This document shows positions 12,560 to 25,319 of a stretch of 64,000 nucleotides of DNA, piece by piece. Within the stretch, counting starts at the first letter, position 1. Each line of letters begins with the position of its first letter. Origin of the DNA: Episyrphus balteatus (taxonomy: Eukaryota > Arthropoda > Insecta > Diptera > Syrphidae). The stretch is from contig NC_079137.1 in the NCBI RefSeq assembly GCF_945859705.1, positions 70,206,277 to 70,270,276 of the forward strand. Reading direction: 5' to 3'. The position numbers and the translations under genes were made by a program. Below the pieces are notes generated by a model. It saw only the letters and a program-made list of their open reading frames with translations, searched no databases and was not told where the DNA came from.

Positions 12560-15250
12560 TCAAATGAATGTTTAAGTAAATGATAAAACATTAAATGTAA
12601 AGTTTTAAATTTTAAATATTGAACTAACTGCTCCTGGATGTCCTTTAAAGGACTTCATGATTCAAAAACTCCCTTTCCATAGTCTCCAGGACACATTGTC
12701 CTTGTTGCACCATCAAAAATCGTTACTTCAACTCGACACAACAATGTTAGCAAGCACTTAGCATTTGTCGACTAAAATTAAATGTCCTTGTCATTACATT
12801 AAGAGGCTAGTAGCAGAAGACACAACTTGAACGAAAACAGGACAACAACCATTACCAAAAAACTCCAACTCCCATCAGAGATAGAGAAAAGTGTGTCCTG
12901 TTCCTGTTTTGTTGTGTTGTCTATGCGGAGAAAAGAAGAGATCCTAGTTAATATATTTTGTCGCCTAGCTTATAATATTTATCGTCCTTTGTGCATAGAT
13001 TTTTGTGCAACAACAGAAAAAAAAACAAAACATTTGAAGGTGTTTTTTTTTATTCCAAAAGGATTTGGTATGACAAAAATTGTATTAAAGGCAAATTGTT
13101 GTTTATACAGCACTTAGGTGTGAATGGAGATAAAATAAATTGTTTAGTTCGTCGCTTTTCTTGGAGCTTCTTTGGGGTTTTCTCTCATTTTAAGGATACC
13201 GAACAAAACAAAGACAACGACGAGTAGAGAAAGTAGAAAAGCTGGTCCTGGCGCTCCTGAGATGGTGATGTTTTTGTCATGCGGAAATATTTTCGCATTG
13301 TCCTGAAAGATAGGGGAAGGAGTCCTTTTTTGTTGTTGTTCTTGTTTGTTTCTATTGCCACTTGCTGTTTTTTTTGTTGTCAACACCACAGTCGCGCCGT
13401 GTCGCGGTAAAATACCTACCTACATATAAATACAACCAGGAAGGAATCCAGACGCCTCTCCTGAACGAACACAAAAAAAGGAACAAACAAACGCAAAAAA
13501 TAGGTTTTGGTTGTATGTTGATCCATTTATATGCTTATAGCATCTTTCTTGGAAATTTGATTCTTGCGAAAAAGTGTTGAATTTCGTTCAACGAAATAAC
13601 AAAATAATTTCGAAGCATTTTAAGGATGAGGCATAACGCCTCCATTCTTTGCAGGAGCATAGCAATATAAATTCCAATTTAAAATGGCATTACACAAGCA
13701 AAGTACTCTATACTCTCAGCCACGCGTATACAAATTTTATATAGGCATATTATCAAGGATTCGAAATTTACACTCCTTAAAAAAGGACATCCCTCTCAAC
13801 CTACCCTTCTCTATCTTTGCCTTTGGGCGTTTAGAGTGGATGGAATTTTCGTTAGCGTCATTTTTCTTCAGAATCTATCGCGTGCTTTCTATAGGAACAG
13901 GACCTTCGCTATAAAATACCACCTCTCCTCGTCCTTTTTTCAAAAATACCCCCTCGGGGTAACTAAATACGATGGTGTAAATTAATTTTATGCGCGCACT
14001 TTATAACAATAGTTCGTAGGAAGGATCAAATGAATGCCAAACAAAATCGCTATAACGGGTGTGGGGTAAAATGGTGTTCTATAAGATGATGTCCTTATGC
14101 CAAAAAAACCTCTGTTTAAGCAAACATCCTATTTTTGCTCCTTGAGAAGAGAAATAAGACTTAGCGATGAGAAGAAAATAAATGGAGACAAACTTCTGAA
14201 TGAGCCTTCTTCTTCTGTGTGTATAACAACACGACTTTCTGGAATGGTTTGTGTTAACACTTTAACGAGATTTCATTGTATAGTCACACCAAAAAATATA
14301 CACGACAAAAAAGGATTTTCTTTCCTATACCCTATTAGTAAGTATAGACCTCCCCGGTTCTATGGGTTTTTGAAAGCAGCAAAACATCCTTCTTTTGTTT
14401 TTTAGAAAGAAGGACAACCGAAGGAAGGAAGGAGATAGGAATTTTGGTTGTTTTCTTCGTTCAGTTTTATGGATTAAAATTGTTTTCGCGGTGTCACATT
14501 GTTTTGCTGGTACTTGGGTTTTTTCTCTGCGATAGGCAATTGAATTATCATGGCGCGGAAAATATAAGGTATAAATAAATTGTTATTCCTAAGAAGAAGA
14601 AGGATAAAATATTATACCTACCTTCAAACCCATCTAAAAGCTTTTTGGAAAGATTCAATGTTGTTTTCTTCGTTCTTTACAAATGTCTAAGGATTATGTA
14701 AGGATATCTCGCTTCTCAAGAGGTAGGTTAATAAATATTTAGTTTTCTGTTATAACACGGTTGAGAAGGACGTTTGTAAAATATATCTATGGAATGTAAG
14801 GATTTTGTTTGGAGAGGAATTTTCAAATGAAAATAATTTTTAATCGTTTTGAGCTTTGGATATCTATTTTGAATGTTAATTTGAAGAAGAATTTAATTAG
14901 CAAGATTGAATGAAATGTATTTGAGACCAATGTTTTTTTTTGTATTGTGCTTTGTATTTTGTGTTGGAAATGATTAAAAGGCATGGAAATGACAGTTAAG
15001 TTATTGGACTGAGAAAATTTATTATTGTAACAATAAAATTTAATTTTCAAGGCAGAAGTTTTAGAGGTTTTTTTTTATCTGTTTTAAATTGTTGGAAGGA
15101 TTTGAAGTTTAACAATTTAATGAAGTGAAATAGTTTTGTTTTTATGTCATAAACTTGCTCAATCGTGTGTAGAATAGTAACCAGCCATTCAAACGAGTAA
15201 AACGTGTTGAACTGAGTTTTTTGTATTGTGGAATAAATATTCTTTATCCT
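12560..15250. other. Intronic sequence, no gene seen
   Basis: AT-rich but with more mixed stretches at 12640-13460 and 13840-14420. The open frames at 13144-13389 (minus) and 14097-14405 (plus) have ordinary-looking composition, but no conserved domain and no convincing splice boundaries. Confidence 0.5.
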
Positions 15251-15254
15251 TAGT

Positions 15255-16170
15255 GATTATCACAGATTTTACTAGTATGTATCACAGGTCGCTTTGGTTA
15301 TTAAGAAGTGCATTGAGAGGTATCACGAGTTTCTCTGTAGAGAAGCAGGGGATTTTTAAAAATTATCACGAATTTGCCAGGAAAATATAACGAAGACCTT
15401 TGGAAAGTATCACAGGTTTTCCAGGTTAATATGACTAGTTAATATTATAATATTAACAGGGTACTCTTAAAGGTATCACAAAAAGATTATCATGAGTTCT
15501 TCAAAACTTTCACGAGTTTCCCCGGAAAGTATTACGGAATGTTCAGTTTAGTATCATTGGTAACTTTGGTATTTAACAAGGAACCTATGTAAATGTAATA
15601 TTCATGGGATCAACTGGTAAGTATCACGAGTATCCCTAGAAAATATAAAAAGATGCTTTGCAAGGTATCAGAATGAGAGTATCACCTGAGAGTATCACAA
15701 AGTAATTTGGAAAATTTTACGAATTTGCTTAGAAATTTTTACGGTAAGCCTCGAAAAGTATCACAAATTGTTCTTAAAAGTATCACTGGTTGCTGTTTCA
15801 TGAGTTCTCCGGAATGTATCACAATTTGTCTTGGAAGGTCTCAAGAGTTTATACCCCGGAAAGTATCATGAGTTACTTCAAAGAGTTTCGCCTTCAGTGC
15901 ATCCAGTATCTAGTGGTGCCATGGAAAGTATAACAGTATCACAGGATCCCTTGCAAAATATCACGAGTTGTTCGAGAAATTATCACAAAGTGTGTTGAAG
16001 ATTTGTACAAGTTTCATCAGATGATATGGGAAAATATCACGAGTTGCCCCAAAAAGTATCACAGAAAGTTTTGCAAAGTATCCTGAATTCCCCTGGAAAG
16101 GATCACGGGGTACCGCGGAAAATATGACGAGTTGACATTAATAGTATCACGGGGAAAGGTATCACCGAAT
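15255..16170. repeat. GTATCACGAGTT degenerate minisatellite, ~30-bp period
   Basis: About thirty copies of (A/G)TATCAC(G/A)(A/G)GTT, often preceded by GGAAA and followed by TCC or CCC, fill this 0.9-kb block. Clear examples are at about 15281, 15320, 15366, 15408, 15608, 15960, 16037 and 16165. Spacing varies from about 20 to 60 bp. The keyword is well kept while the intervening bases drift, and no copy is inverted. Confidence 0.85.
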
Positions 16171-17640
16171 GTTTTTTAATGTAAAATACAATTAAAAAAT
16201 ATTTTAAGGTTTAAGAACAAAAATCTATGGCAGATTGCTTATAAGAATTCTATCTGATATAAATTGGTATAATCTGGTCTAATCGAGAAACTACATTCTT
16301 TTGGTTCCTTTGACTTGAAATGATTTAGAATAAGTGTTCTGTAATTAAGGTTCGTGTTGTTTGTGTTTAAAATTGAGTCGTAACTACTTTTCAATTTTCA
16401 CACTTCTAATTTTAAAACTTTACTTTACACAAATTTACCAAATTAAACTAACACATAAACACAAACAATAAACCTTGTAGAAACTGCGTTTCCGTTTCAA
16501 TTATCAAAATAACTCAGTTAAGTGGCAAAATCTAGATAAGCAAATATAATGGAATCCACACAACATTCAATATAATAATATAACCTTTCACATAAGCTAA
16601 ATTCTGTAATATTTCTTCGACCGGAATAGAATTTAATTTAACTGATAATAATTTGTGGTTATTTTAACTTAACACCCACACCTATAATTTCTCTTCAAAT
16701 ACTATGAAATGTATTGCATTATAACATTCTATACATAAATAATAATAATCAACCACAAATAACCTAGGTATGTGTTGTGTGTGTTGTAGATATACCAATC
16801 AATCTATATCTAAAGTCTATAAACACAACCTACTTACTACTCACTCATTCGCAATGTAATATTAAATTTGCCTTTTGATTGAACTTCAATTTAAATTACT
16901 TGAAAATAAACCACAAAAGCCAAATTGATAATATACCACTTACCTTACACAATATCTATAGAAGCTTTATAGGTATATTATTAATCTATCTCACTCACTC
17001 TCTCTCTTTTATACTTCTTGGAATTAAAATTAGATGAAAATTTATTTACAAAATTATATATGTGTGTGAGTATGTTTTTGTCGAAAACCGCAGGAAATTA
17101 ATTAACTTATTGTAAAATGTCCTTTTTGCACAAGAAATCAACAACAACAACAAAAACAACAACAAGAATAAGAGGAAAACTTAAAATAATTTAACAAATA
17201 AAATATTCGCCTTTTACCTCAAGAAAAGCCATCAACACAGTGTGAAGAGAGAGTGTATGTATGTATGTAGTATGTCCTTGTTGTTTGACTATGACATACA
17301 CTCCTTCTGGTTAACCACTTCATCACACAAATAATGCATCTGGCTACGACTTGCGGTTACAACAACTCTCTCTACTTCCCGAAGGCTAGGTTATTTGACT
17401 TAACTTTGGTATTTTCTAAATGAGTGTCTTTGAGAGAACATATACAAAAACCACGGTGGTATTTTGTATGTGTTTGTGTGTTTATGTTGTATTTGACTTT
17501 AAAACCTCATTCTACAAGTTTATTGTTTGCGAAGAAAAAAAAATTGAAAATAAAATGAAACTAGAAAAAATTTGAAGAAAGTTTTTCTAAGAAATACCTA
17601 AATGCGTTGACAAGGTCGCATGAACTTGATCTTAAAAACT
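16171..17640. other. AT-rich intronic sequence
   Basis: It contains one stray ATTGGTATAATCTGGTCTAA copy at 16263 of the family arrayed at 17.65 and 21.4 kb, and a TATACCAAT at about 16791. (CAA)n and (GTAT)n microsatellites lie near 17141-17165 and 17255-17270. No gene was recognised. Confidence 0.6.
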
Positions 17641-17649
17641 TAATTTTTG

Positions 17650-18180
17650 TTTATACCAATCAGTTAACACATGCTTAATATGAGAACTTCTTTATTTTCG
17701 TTTTTACTGAATAAACATTTTTTTCAAAATCGTATACCAGTTATACATATAATATGTATATTATAATAATGTATACCAATTAGTATGCTAAGAAGTGAAC
17801 TGCTTGAAAAATGTTCATTTTAAACGTGTAAGTGATGAAAATATTACTTAAATATAATCATTTTCAATTTTTAAACAGTTTATACCAATATTTAAAATTA
17901 TAATACTATTTTGTACTTCCTAAAAATGTTCATTGTTCCCCATCAAATTTATTTTACAAATTTTATACCAGTTACATGCATTAGACATTTCCAAGATAGC
18001 ATTTAAAGGTGTGTACTGTAAATGGGAGAAGAGGTTATAGTTTTACTGGTTTATACCAACCAGGTGAAACTTGTGAAAAAAAAAAACAAATTTTTGTCCA
18101 AAAACGAAAATAATAATAATTGATTTCGAGTTCCTTACCATAAGAAATTTTCTTAATTTTATAATTTATACCAGTCATAA
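17650..18180. repeat. TTATACCA(A/G)T keyword repeat array, plus orientation
   Basis: TATACCAAT or TATACCAGT occurs at 17652, 17733, 17772, 17881, 17964, 18052 and 18167, that is every 40-115 bp and always in the same orientation. Spacers are AT-rich and only weakly similar. It shares its keyword with the oppositely oriented block at 21.4-22.0 kb. Confidence 0.75.
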
Positions 18181-18199
18181 TCATGAAGCGAAGGTACCT

Positions 18200-18300
18200 A
18201 ACCTACTAGAAATAAAAACGAAAATTTTCGGAGGGAGGGAAAAAATTCGAGGTCTAAAGAGCCCATAGGTCTGGGTTCGAATTCCAGCCTCAACTTCCTA
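18200..18300. repeat. tRNA-like B-box sequence (possible SINE fragment)
   Basis: GGGTTCGAATTCCAG at about 18274-18288 matches the pol III B-box GGTTCGANTCC with one inserted base. The preceding 60 bases include GGTCTAAAGAGCCCATAGG, but a clean A-box is not evident. It sits just in front of a dispersed repeat. A degraded tRNA-derived SINE head is possible; chance is the alternative. Confidence 0.3.
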
Positions 18301-18409
18301 AACAAATTTTTACTTGCAATATAGGTACTATATATCAAGATATGCATTCGTACAAAAAAAAAGGTTGAGATAACATTTTTCCATGATATAACGATGGTAG
18401 AGAATGTCA

Positions 18410-18985
18410 AAATAAGTGGGTCTAAGTCGGATGGACCGATTGACTTCAAATTTGGTATGTAGCATTTTTTGAAGACTCTCCAGAGGGGTTTTTGGAATTA
18501 ATTTGTTTGGACCAAAAATAACGGTACTTGTCATTTACCGATTTTAGTAAAGTTTTAGTAAATTGTTCAAAAAAGGCTCCAACGATTTTGTTTAAAAAAA
18601 TTCAAATGTAAATTTTAAGACAAGGTCTATCTTCTAATAAAATTTTTTTTTTTTGAAGATCATCATTAACGGTACCTGCCATAGAACCGTTTTTTTTTTT
18701 AATCCGATATTCTCCGAAAAGTCTTATTCAACGAAACTTTTTGTAAAGAAGCACTTATGTAATTAAATATAAGCCAAAAATGAAATTTCAAAAAAAAATA
18801 ATTTTTGGATTTAAAAAAAAAATTTGAAAATTTTTTTTTGAAAAATCAATTTTTCGAAAACGGGACATTGTATTTTTTTGAAATTTTATTTTTAAATGTT
18901 GATTAGTTTTTTCTTCAAAATGGCATACCAATTTTATTTTAAAACCAACGTTTCTGACCCATAAACATTGTGTATTGCTGAAATT
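18410..18985. repeat. Dispersed repeat copy A (paired with 26130-26480)
   Basis: GGTACCTGCCATAGAACCG followed by a T run, TTCTCCGAAAAG, CAACGAAA.TTTTTG, TGAAAAATCAATTTTTCG, GAAAACGGG and AATGGCATACCAA all recur in the same order in the 26.1-kb copy. Upstream, GATTGACTTCAAATTTGGTA resembles the conserved block of the repeats at 28.3, 33.1 and 34.3 kb. The class is not recognisable, and no coding remnant or terminal repeat was found. Confidence 0.65.
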
Positions 18986-21399
18986 TCGTTATTCTTGATA
19001 AAGCACATTTAAATTTGTCACGCTATAAAATAAGCTTCTGATGTTTTACTTTGTCAACTTTTTTAAATGTTCTATTGGGTCAATAAAATTCGTGAATTCT
19101 GATAATAGTTCAAAGCCATCAATTATTTATTTTATATGACAAATCCAATATTAAACATCGAAGAAAATCTTAAAGCTAAACCGAATTTCTAACCCTTGAA
19201 GACTTGCTGACCATTAGACCTCGTCGTCGTTCATTGATAACACTAAGTTCCTATGTCAACAATTGCATTAGTTTGTCGTTCGAATATAATATATACGTTT
19301 GGTAGGAATGTAGAATTATATGCAATTTGATGAAGCAGCAAATGTTATCGATGACTCAGCAACCAATCATCAATTGCATCATGAATTTCATCCTCCTCCC
19401 TTTATGACCCTTTCTCATACTTAACTTTGATATAGAGTATACCTATCTAGCATTATATATATGTAAAAATATAGATAGCTTCATCGTAGGTAGTCTCTGA
19501 AAATGCAAATTAATTCAATTGGAAGCTTGTTAGGCCGTAGTGACTACTAAATTCGCATCACCAGATCCCCAAAAACTTCCAAAACCTAACCTAAAATGTG
19601 TGTTCTGTTATATAGGTAAAGGCAGAGGTAAAAGCAAGAGTTGATGTGTCACACACAAAGTGTCCACCCGGGTAAATTGTATATAAATCATCATCCTAAA
19701 GCCAGCCACCTTTCTGCCTTTCTGCTCATCAGCAACAGAGAAGTAGGATACAGGACAGCAACGCGACCATCATCCAGGATACGGTTTGTTGATTTGTTGT
19801 TGAAATGACACTCACGTTTGTGATGCCGGAGATAGATCTCTCTATTTTCGGTTTATATCCTCCCTAGAGGACAGGACACACGACACGTCACATTGCAATT
19901 CCACATTGCATTTATATATATATATATTATTTCACATATATACTCATACATATATAAATATACGATATAGATATTTGAGAGAAAACATCCTCGCATCCCA
20001 GGACTTGAATACGAAATTATCCTCAAAATTTCCATCAAAAACTGATCAAATTGCATGTCCTGCGGGCCATTTGCTATTGGTCAAGTGGAAAGAAAAAGGG
20101 ACATTTAGTTTGAGAGATGAGAGGGATGAGGTTAAAGAGAGTGAGAGAAGAATCACAAATCACATAACATCGATTTTTAATTAGATTTTTCACTCTCGTC
20201 CTGGGATTATACAACAATCCTCCTTCTCTCTCTCTCTCTCTTTCGATCTATGTCATAGTACACGCCACTGCCATCATCATAGTATATAAAAACAGTTCTG
20301 TTCAATTAAACTTTATGATGTTAGGCGCATCCTTGGACCGATGAAAAATTCAATTTTCCCTGTGTCCACTTTGGTTTATCATCTCTGTTCTCCTCTCCCT
20401 CGTTGCCCTTCATCTCATCTGAACAGATTCTCTTTTAGTAAAAAAGTTGGAATATGGATGATGGCCTGGCCAGCAGCAGATTAAATGAAAATGTCCTTAA
20501 ATATCCTTGTGAATGTTTGTTTTTTTTTGTTTTTTTAATTTTTTTTCCCTGATTTTACTTTATTGATGACCTACGTAAAAGGCTCGTAAAATGTTAATAT
20601 CTGATAAATATTGAGATAAAAAAAAATCCTGGCTAAAGAGATCCTGGGACACACTTTAACATTTAATCATTAACTGTTAATCAAGAATATTCCTTCGATA
20701 TGAAAATGTTCTGCATTTGACCAGAAGAGGAGGGTCTGAGTATATTCGTAAGGCTTATATACGAAAAAGGCCATCAGGGAGAAAATCAAGTAATACGTAA
20801 TAATATTATTTTTAATGGCTTCATATAGTTAAATGATTTTTAACAGTTTAATTGAAAGTGGTTTGTTGTTGTTGGTGTGTTGTTATTACATCAGCAACAG
20901 CAGCAGCAGCCCATCACACAGAAAAGGGGACTTGTTTGCTTTTTAAAGTATAAAAATTGCATAAAAAATCAGAAAAAATATAGGAAGACTGCAATTTTAT
21001 GAAATGATAATAAAAACGCATCGTTGCAGGACAGGCAGAAGGATATTATAACTGTAACTGTGTTGGATATGTAGACACAGCAAAAATCTGATGCTCATTA
21101 AACATTATTTTTTAATTAACAGCGTTTTTCATGTTGAAATATGACTGTTTTTGTGTGTGGAAAATTCTGTTAAAGTCAGCTTGGCAGTAGCTCAATTTGG
21201 AAGGATAACTTCATTAAAAGATGGATATGCATGTCGAAAACACAAACAGTTTTGAGGAAAAGCCTGGCAGAAATCTGATTTCAAAAATTAAAAAAAATAA
21301 ACGTTTGTCTCCATAAAACTTAATCTTGTTAAAAATCGTTAGCTGGAAAATGAATGGCTTAATGATGGTTCCTAGAGAAACTCTGAAATTATTTCTGGT
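18986..21399. other. Intronic sequence with a more complex stretch at 19.55-20.3 kb
   Basis: No gene recognised. Segment 19540-20300 has higher G+C and many unique words, then a (CT)n run at about 20227-20242. A short CAGCAGCAGCAG tract lies near 20891-20910. These could be regulatory, but nothing specific supports it. Confidence 0.5.
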
Positions 21400-22015
21400 C
21401 TAATGATTGGTATAAACAATAAGCATTAAATGTAACTTTTTGATATTGCTTGTAAATTTACACTCAAACTGTTCAAAAATTATGAATTTATGAAATTGTA
21501 TGATTGGTATAAACTGGTATAATTTAGGAAAAATTGTATATTTTAATAGTTATTGCAATATATATTATGAAAATAAAATCTTTAAAATTGAAAAATTCAC
21601 CTTCTTCTGGTATGTTCCTATTCGTCAGTTTATTGGTATAAAACTGCCATTGTAAAAAGTGCTTTTTAGTTTTCAAACTTTCTGATTGCTTGATATGTGG
21701 AAATGAATTAATATACGTATGTTGTTCATCAATCGCTTTTTTCAAAATTTACCAATTGGTATAAACTGGTATAATGCAAATATTGGACACTTTATTTAAA
21801 CTGGTATAATGAAAAGAAATACCAACACTTTTTGGAATGTATAAATTGTTTAACGCTTATACCAATTATCCAGTCCTTACCTTTTTTACTTTCACTTAGT
21901 TAACTATTTGAAAAACGTTAATGAAAAACAAGTAAGTTATAATTTTTTTAAATAAATGTCGGATTGGTAAAATAAAGTACGAGTATTTAATTGGTATAAA
22001 CTGGTCTAAAAAGAG
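21400..22015. repeat. ATTGGTATAAACTGGTATAAT repeat array, minus orientation
   Basis: ATTGGTATAAA occurs at about 21406, 21503, 21632, 21754 and 21990, several times followed directly by CTGGTATAA or CTGGTCTAA. Further copies lie at 21801 and, inverted, at 21856. Spacing is about 100-130 bp. The keyword is the reverse complement of that in the 17.65-18.18-kb array, so the two form an inverted pair about 3.2 kb apart. Confidence 0.75.
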
Positions 22016-25000
22016 TATTTTAAAGGTAGCACAGCTTACAAAAATTCGACGGACTGCCTTAAAAAAAAAAATGCAGGCTATTATTTTCTATTCATTCCCT
22101 ATTTTATGCCTACCCCAAAGCTTAAAGTCAGAATAAAAGATAATTATAAAAAAAGGGTTTTTAATTCAAATGAATTAACTAATAAGCAGATGTTAATTCC
22201 TATATATGTTAGCCCTTCTCACAGAGAATCTATAATTACACTGCATCCCAAAAAAAAGGATATTCACTGACCCGTGGCAACCCAATACCTACACAATACA
22301 TATTGTATTTTTAATATTATTATTACTTTTTAATAACACTACTTATAAACTGAAAATTTTATTTTCAATTTTTCACATAAAATATTTCCATTACCGGCTT
22401 AAGGTATTTAACATTTATTATTTCTCATTTTTTTTTTTTATATAATTTTATTTAATTTTTTTTATGTATTTCCTACAATTTTCATGCATGCATTGATTTT
22501 AAATAATTAAATCTGAATTAACATAATTAGATATAAAAAAAAATTAGTTAGTAGCTACAAAAGTAACTTCATAGGACAGGTGGCCTATACTCTCACCATT
22601 TCTATAGAAATTGTTTCTATTTTAACAAACGAACCATTAAAAATCCGATTAAAATAAAAAAAAAAAGGAGACTTGTATCCACATCAAAAATAAGCGCGAT
22701 ATCGGGGCCTTTAATTATTTTCCTCATTTCCTTGTGATTGTGTTTTTTATTTTATTTTATTTTTTGTATTTTTTATGCATATTTATTTTTTATTTATCAG
22801 TTTTCTACTTCCTCATTTATTATGCGTCATTAACAATTACTGGAACCCTACTTTTTTTTTGATCAATTTTAATCGCTATAGGCAGTTCCGCATTTAATTA
22901 AAATAACAAAAAGAGATAATACCTTATACATATATAAAATTATCGAAATATTGTTATTTTTGTTGCATATCTATATGGGTTTTTTTTTGGGATAACAGTA
23001 CAAAAATAAAATAAAAAAAATAAATAAAAATCCTTTTTAATGATTCCCTTTTTGATGCGTAATCATTGGTTACGTATTCAATTATCCTGAATTTAAATAC
23101 AATTTTTTTAAGGATATTTAATTTTTTTGTTGCATATTCTTAGGCGATATCCGATTAAAATGTGACATGAAAAGTCAACAATTAGCCAGTTTTTAATTCT
23201 ATTGAAAAAGGATTGAATCCTATCTAGTCTCGTGTCCGTATCGTGAATTTGAAATGGAATCCTTCTAGGAAAAAAAGGTCCTTGGTGACAGTAAATTTAA
23301 TTAGACTTTTTTTTCGTGCTGGTAACTAGCTGCACATTTTCTTGTCGTCCTTCTCTCCTCTCTTCTTCTATATCTTACTCTCAAATGTCTAATTAATTTT
23401 GAAACAGTGCCAGAAGCAACTTGTGGAGCCCCATCAAGAACCCATGTCAAAGTTAAAAACTTTGAAAAAAAAAGAAAAAAATTACGAAGGATATAATTTA
23501 CTCTTTGAAGTTCATTTTCTAACGACGACGACGACGATCGACTTTACCCTTAATTTTTTATTTTTTTTTTTTTCTTAAAGGTATTTCGATTTTGTGTGGA
23601 ATAAATTTTCTACACCAAGACACTTTTATTGGATTTTACCTTTGTAAAGGATATTTTTTTTTTTACTTTTTATTTTGTATTGCAGGTTCGTCCTTTTTTG
23701 GTTGGTCGGTTTCACACCTAAATTATGAGACAGTAATGAGATAGTTCGTGTCACACACAAATACAAATAAAAAACTCTTTTTTTTTATAAATTTTAACAC
23801 AACAAAGGGAAAAAGGGGAGCAACAAAATACATAAAAATAAAGTTAGAAAAAAAAAAAAATAGGTATAGGAATATCCTTAAATATTTCCTTTAGTGGCAG
23901 TCATTGAAGGCTAAGGTGTGGCGCCGCGCGCCATTGTGGTTACAATCAACTTCCGTTATTTCTTAACTCTCTTTCTCCTCCTGTCTCATATTTTTTTTTG
24001 TGTAAATTACTGTGACCTGACGGTGACCTTCATAAAAAGGATGTTGGTTTTGGTTACTAGAGACAGTTTGCCAAGAGAAGATTGGGAGGGGAGCTTTATT
24101 GTATTAATTCCATTGGCAAGGATTATATCTTAACGCGCCGCTGTTTTTGTGTCTAACCTCTTTTTCTTTAAGGTACCTAGCTAAAAAAAGGGGGGGGGGG
24201 GGGAGATAATATAAGTAAAAGTTTTTCGTAATTGAATTCTTCCTTCTTCCTTTTTGGTCCTTCTTTTGCTGGATTTGTATGAAAACGGTGTGGGTGCTGA
24301 TGATGATAATATCACATAGCATGTTGTTGTTGTTGTGGGGGAATCGGAATATCCTTGAATATACGCCACCGTACAACTGTTGTTTTTAATGACTTACCAC
24401 AGCGGTAATATGGATATAGTTTCAGATTTATTTTTACGATTAGTATAAAAGTGCTTTTCTTTAAGACTGAAAAAGGGGGATGAGGGGTGTTCATTTTGAA
24501 GAGTGTTAGTTATGGATTTTGAAGAGTTAATTTTAAGTATCCTTTAACCTACACAGAAAAAAGGATTTTTTTGATTTTTTTTTCTGGTAAAAGAAAAAAT
24601 TTAAGGTAACTGACATCCTGGAACAAGGATATTTGAATGTAATTTCATTTTATAGGTATATGCAAAAAAAGATGATGGATAAGTTTTTTTTATGTGATGT
24701 GCAAGAGGATGCACAAGGATTGCAAAGGACGAAAACAAAAAAAAAATCCCAAATCACATAAGAAAAGAGAAAAAATAAAATTAGATGGTGTCCTTTGTGT
24801 AATAAATGTACATAAAAGGTTTTTTGATTGAAGGCATTTTTTATGGCATAAGCCACAGGAGTTAATGCATTTTGTGCAAACCAAGGATATAGTAAAAATA
24901 TGTAGGTATGTATATTTGCCATTAGAAGTATGATGGTAAAAATGCACAATCTTATAGACGTTTTATTTTTTATTGTAAGTCGTAAAAAAAAAGCTATTTG

Positions 25001-25319
25001 GCGTTTATATGTATGTGATATGGAAGTTTTATGTGGAAAACAAAAGAGGCTATATGTATGAAGAATGAGAGAAAAAAAAAGCAGACATTATGTTAAAGGT
25101 TGAGTGGACTTTGATGGTAAACTTGTAATGTTATTTTATGAAAATTGAGTTTTTTTTTTTTAATTTAATTTTTATAGTTGCTTGAAACAAAATGCAAACT
25201 TAAAAAAAAAAATGTCGGAAATGGTTAAGACTTACACTTGAATATTAAAATTTCAAAACAGCTATTAATTCCGAGCAGGTGTTTTGTACTATCAAAATAT
25301 GAACGGTTTAATTGTCTAA
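22016..25319. other. AT-rich intronic sequence, no gene seen
   Basis: Long T and A runs, an ACGACGACGACG stretch near 23523-23536 and a G-run of about 14 at 24189. A small GC-rich island lies at 23915-23940 (GGCGCCGCGCGCCATTGTGG), near a nuclear-receptor-like direct repeat at 24013. No coding support. Confidence 0.55.
24013..24029 (-). promoter_or_regulatory. DR5 nuclear-receptor-like site
   Basis: On the minus strand AGGTCA, five bases (CCGTC) and AGGTCA form a perfect direct repeat with 5-bp spacing, the arrangement recognised by some nuclear-receptor dimers. It lies about 75 bp from a small GC-rich island. A single site of this kind can occur by chance, and function is inference. Confidence 0.3.

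Noticed and set aside
14097..14405. 102-codon plus-strand frame with ordinary composition
   Set aside because: No family resemblance, no upstream acceptor or downstream donor of quality, no repeat of the frame in context; chance ORF most likely.
18274..18288. tRNA gene
   Set aside because: Only a B-box-like GGTTCGAATTCC is present; no A-box at proper spacing and no cloverleaf.
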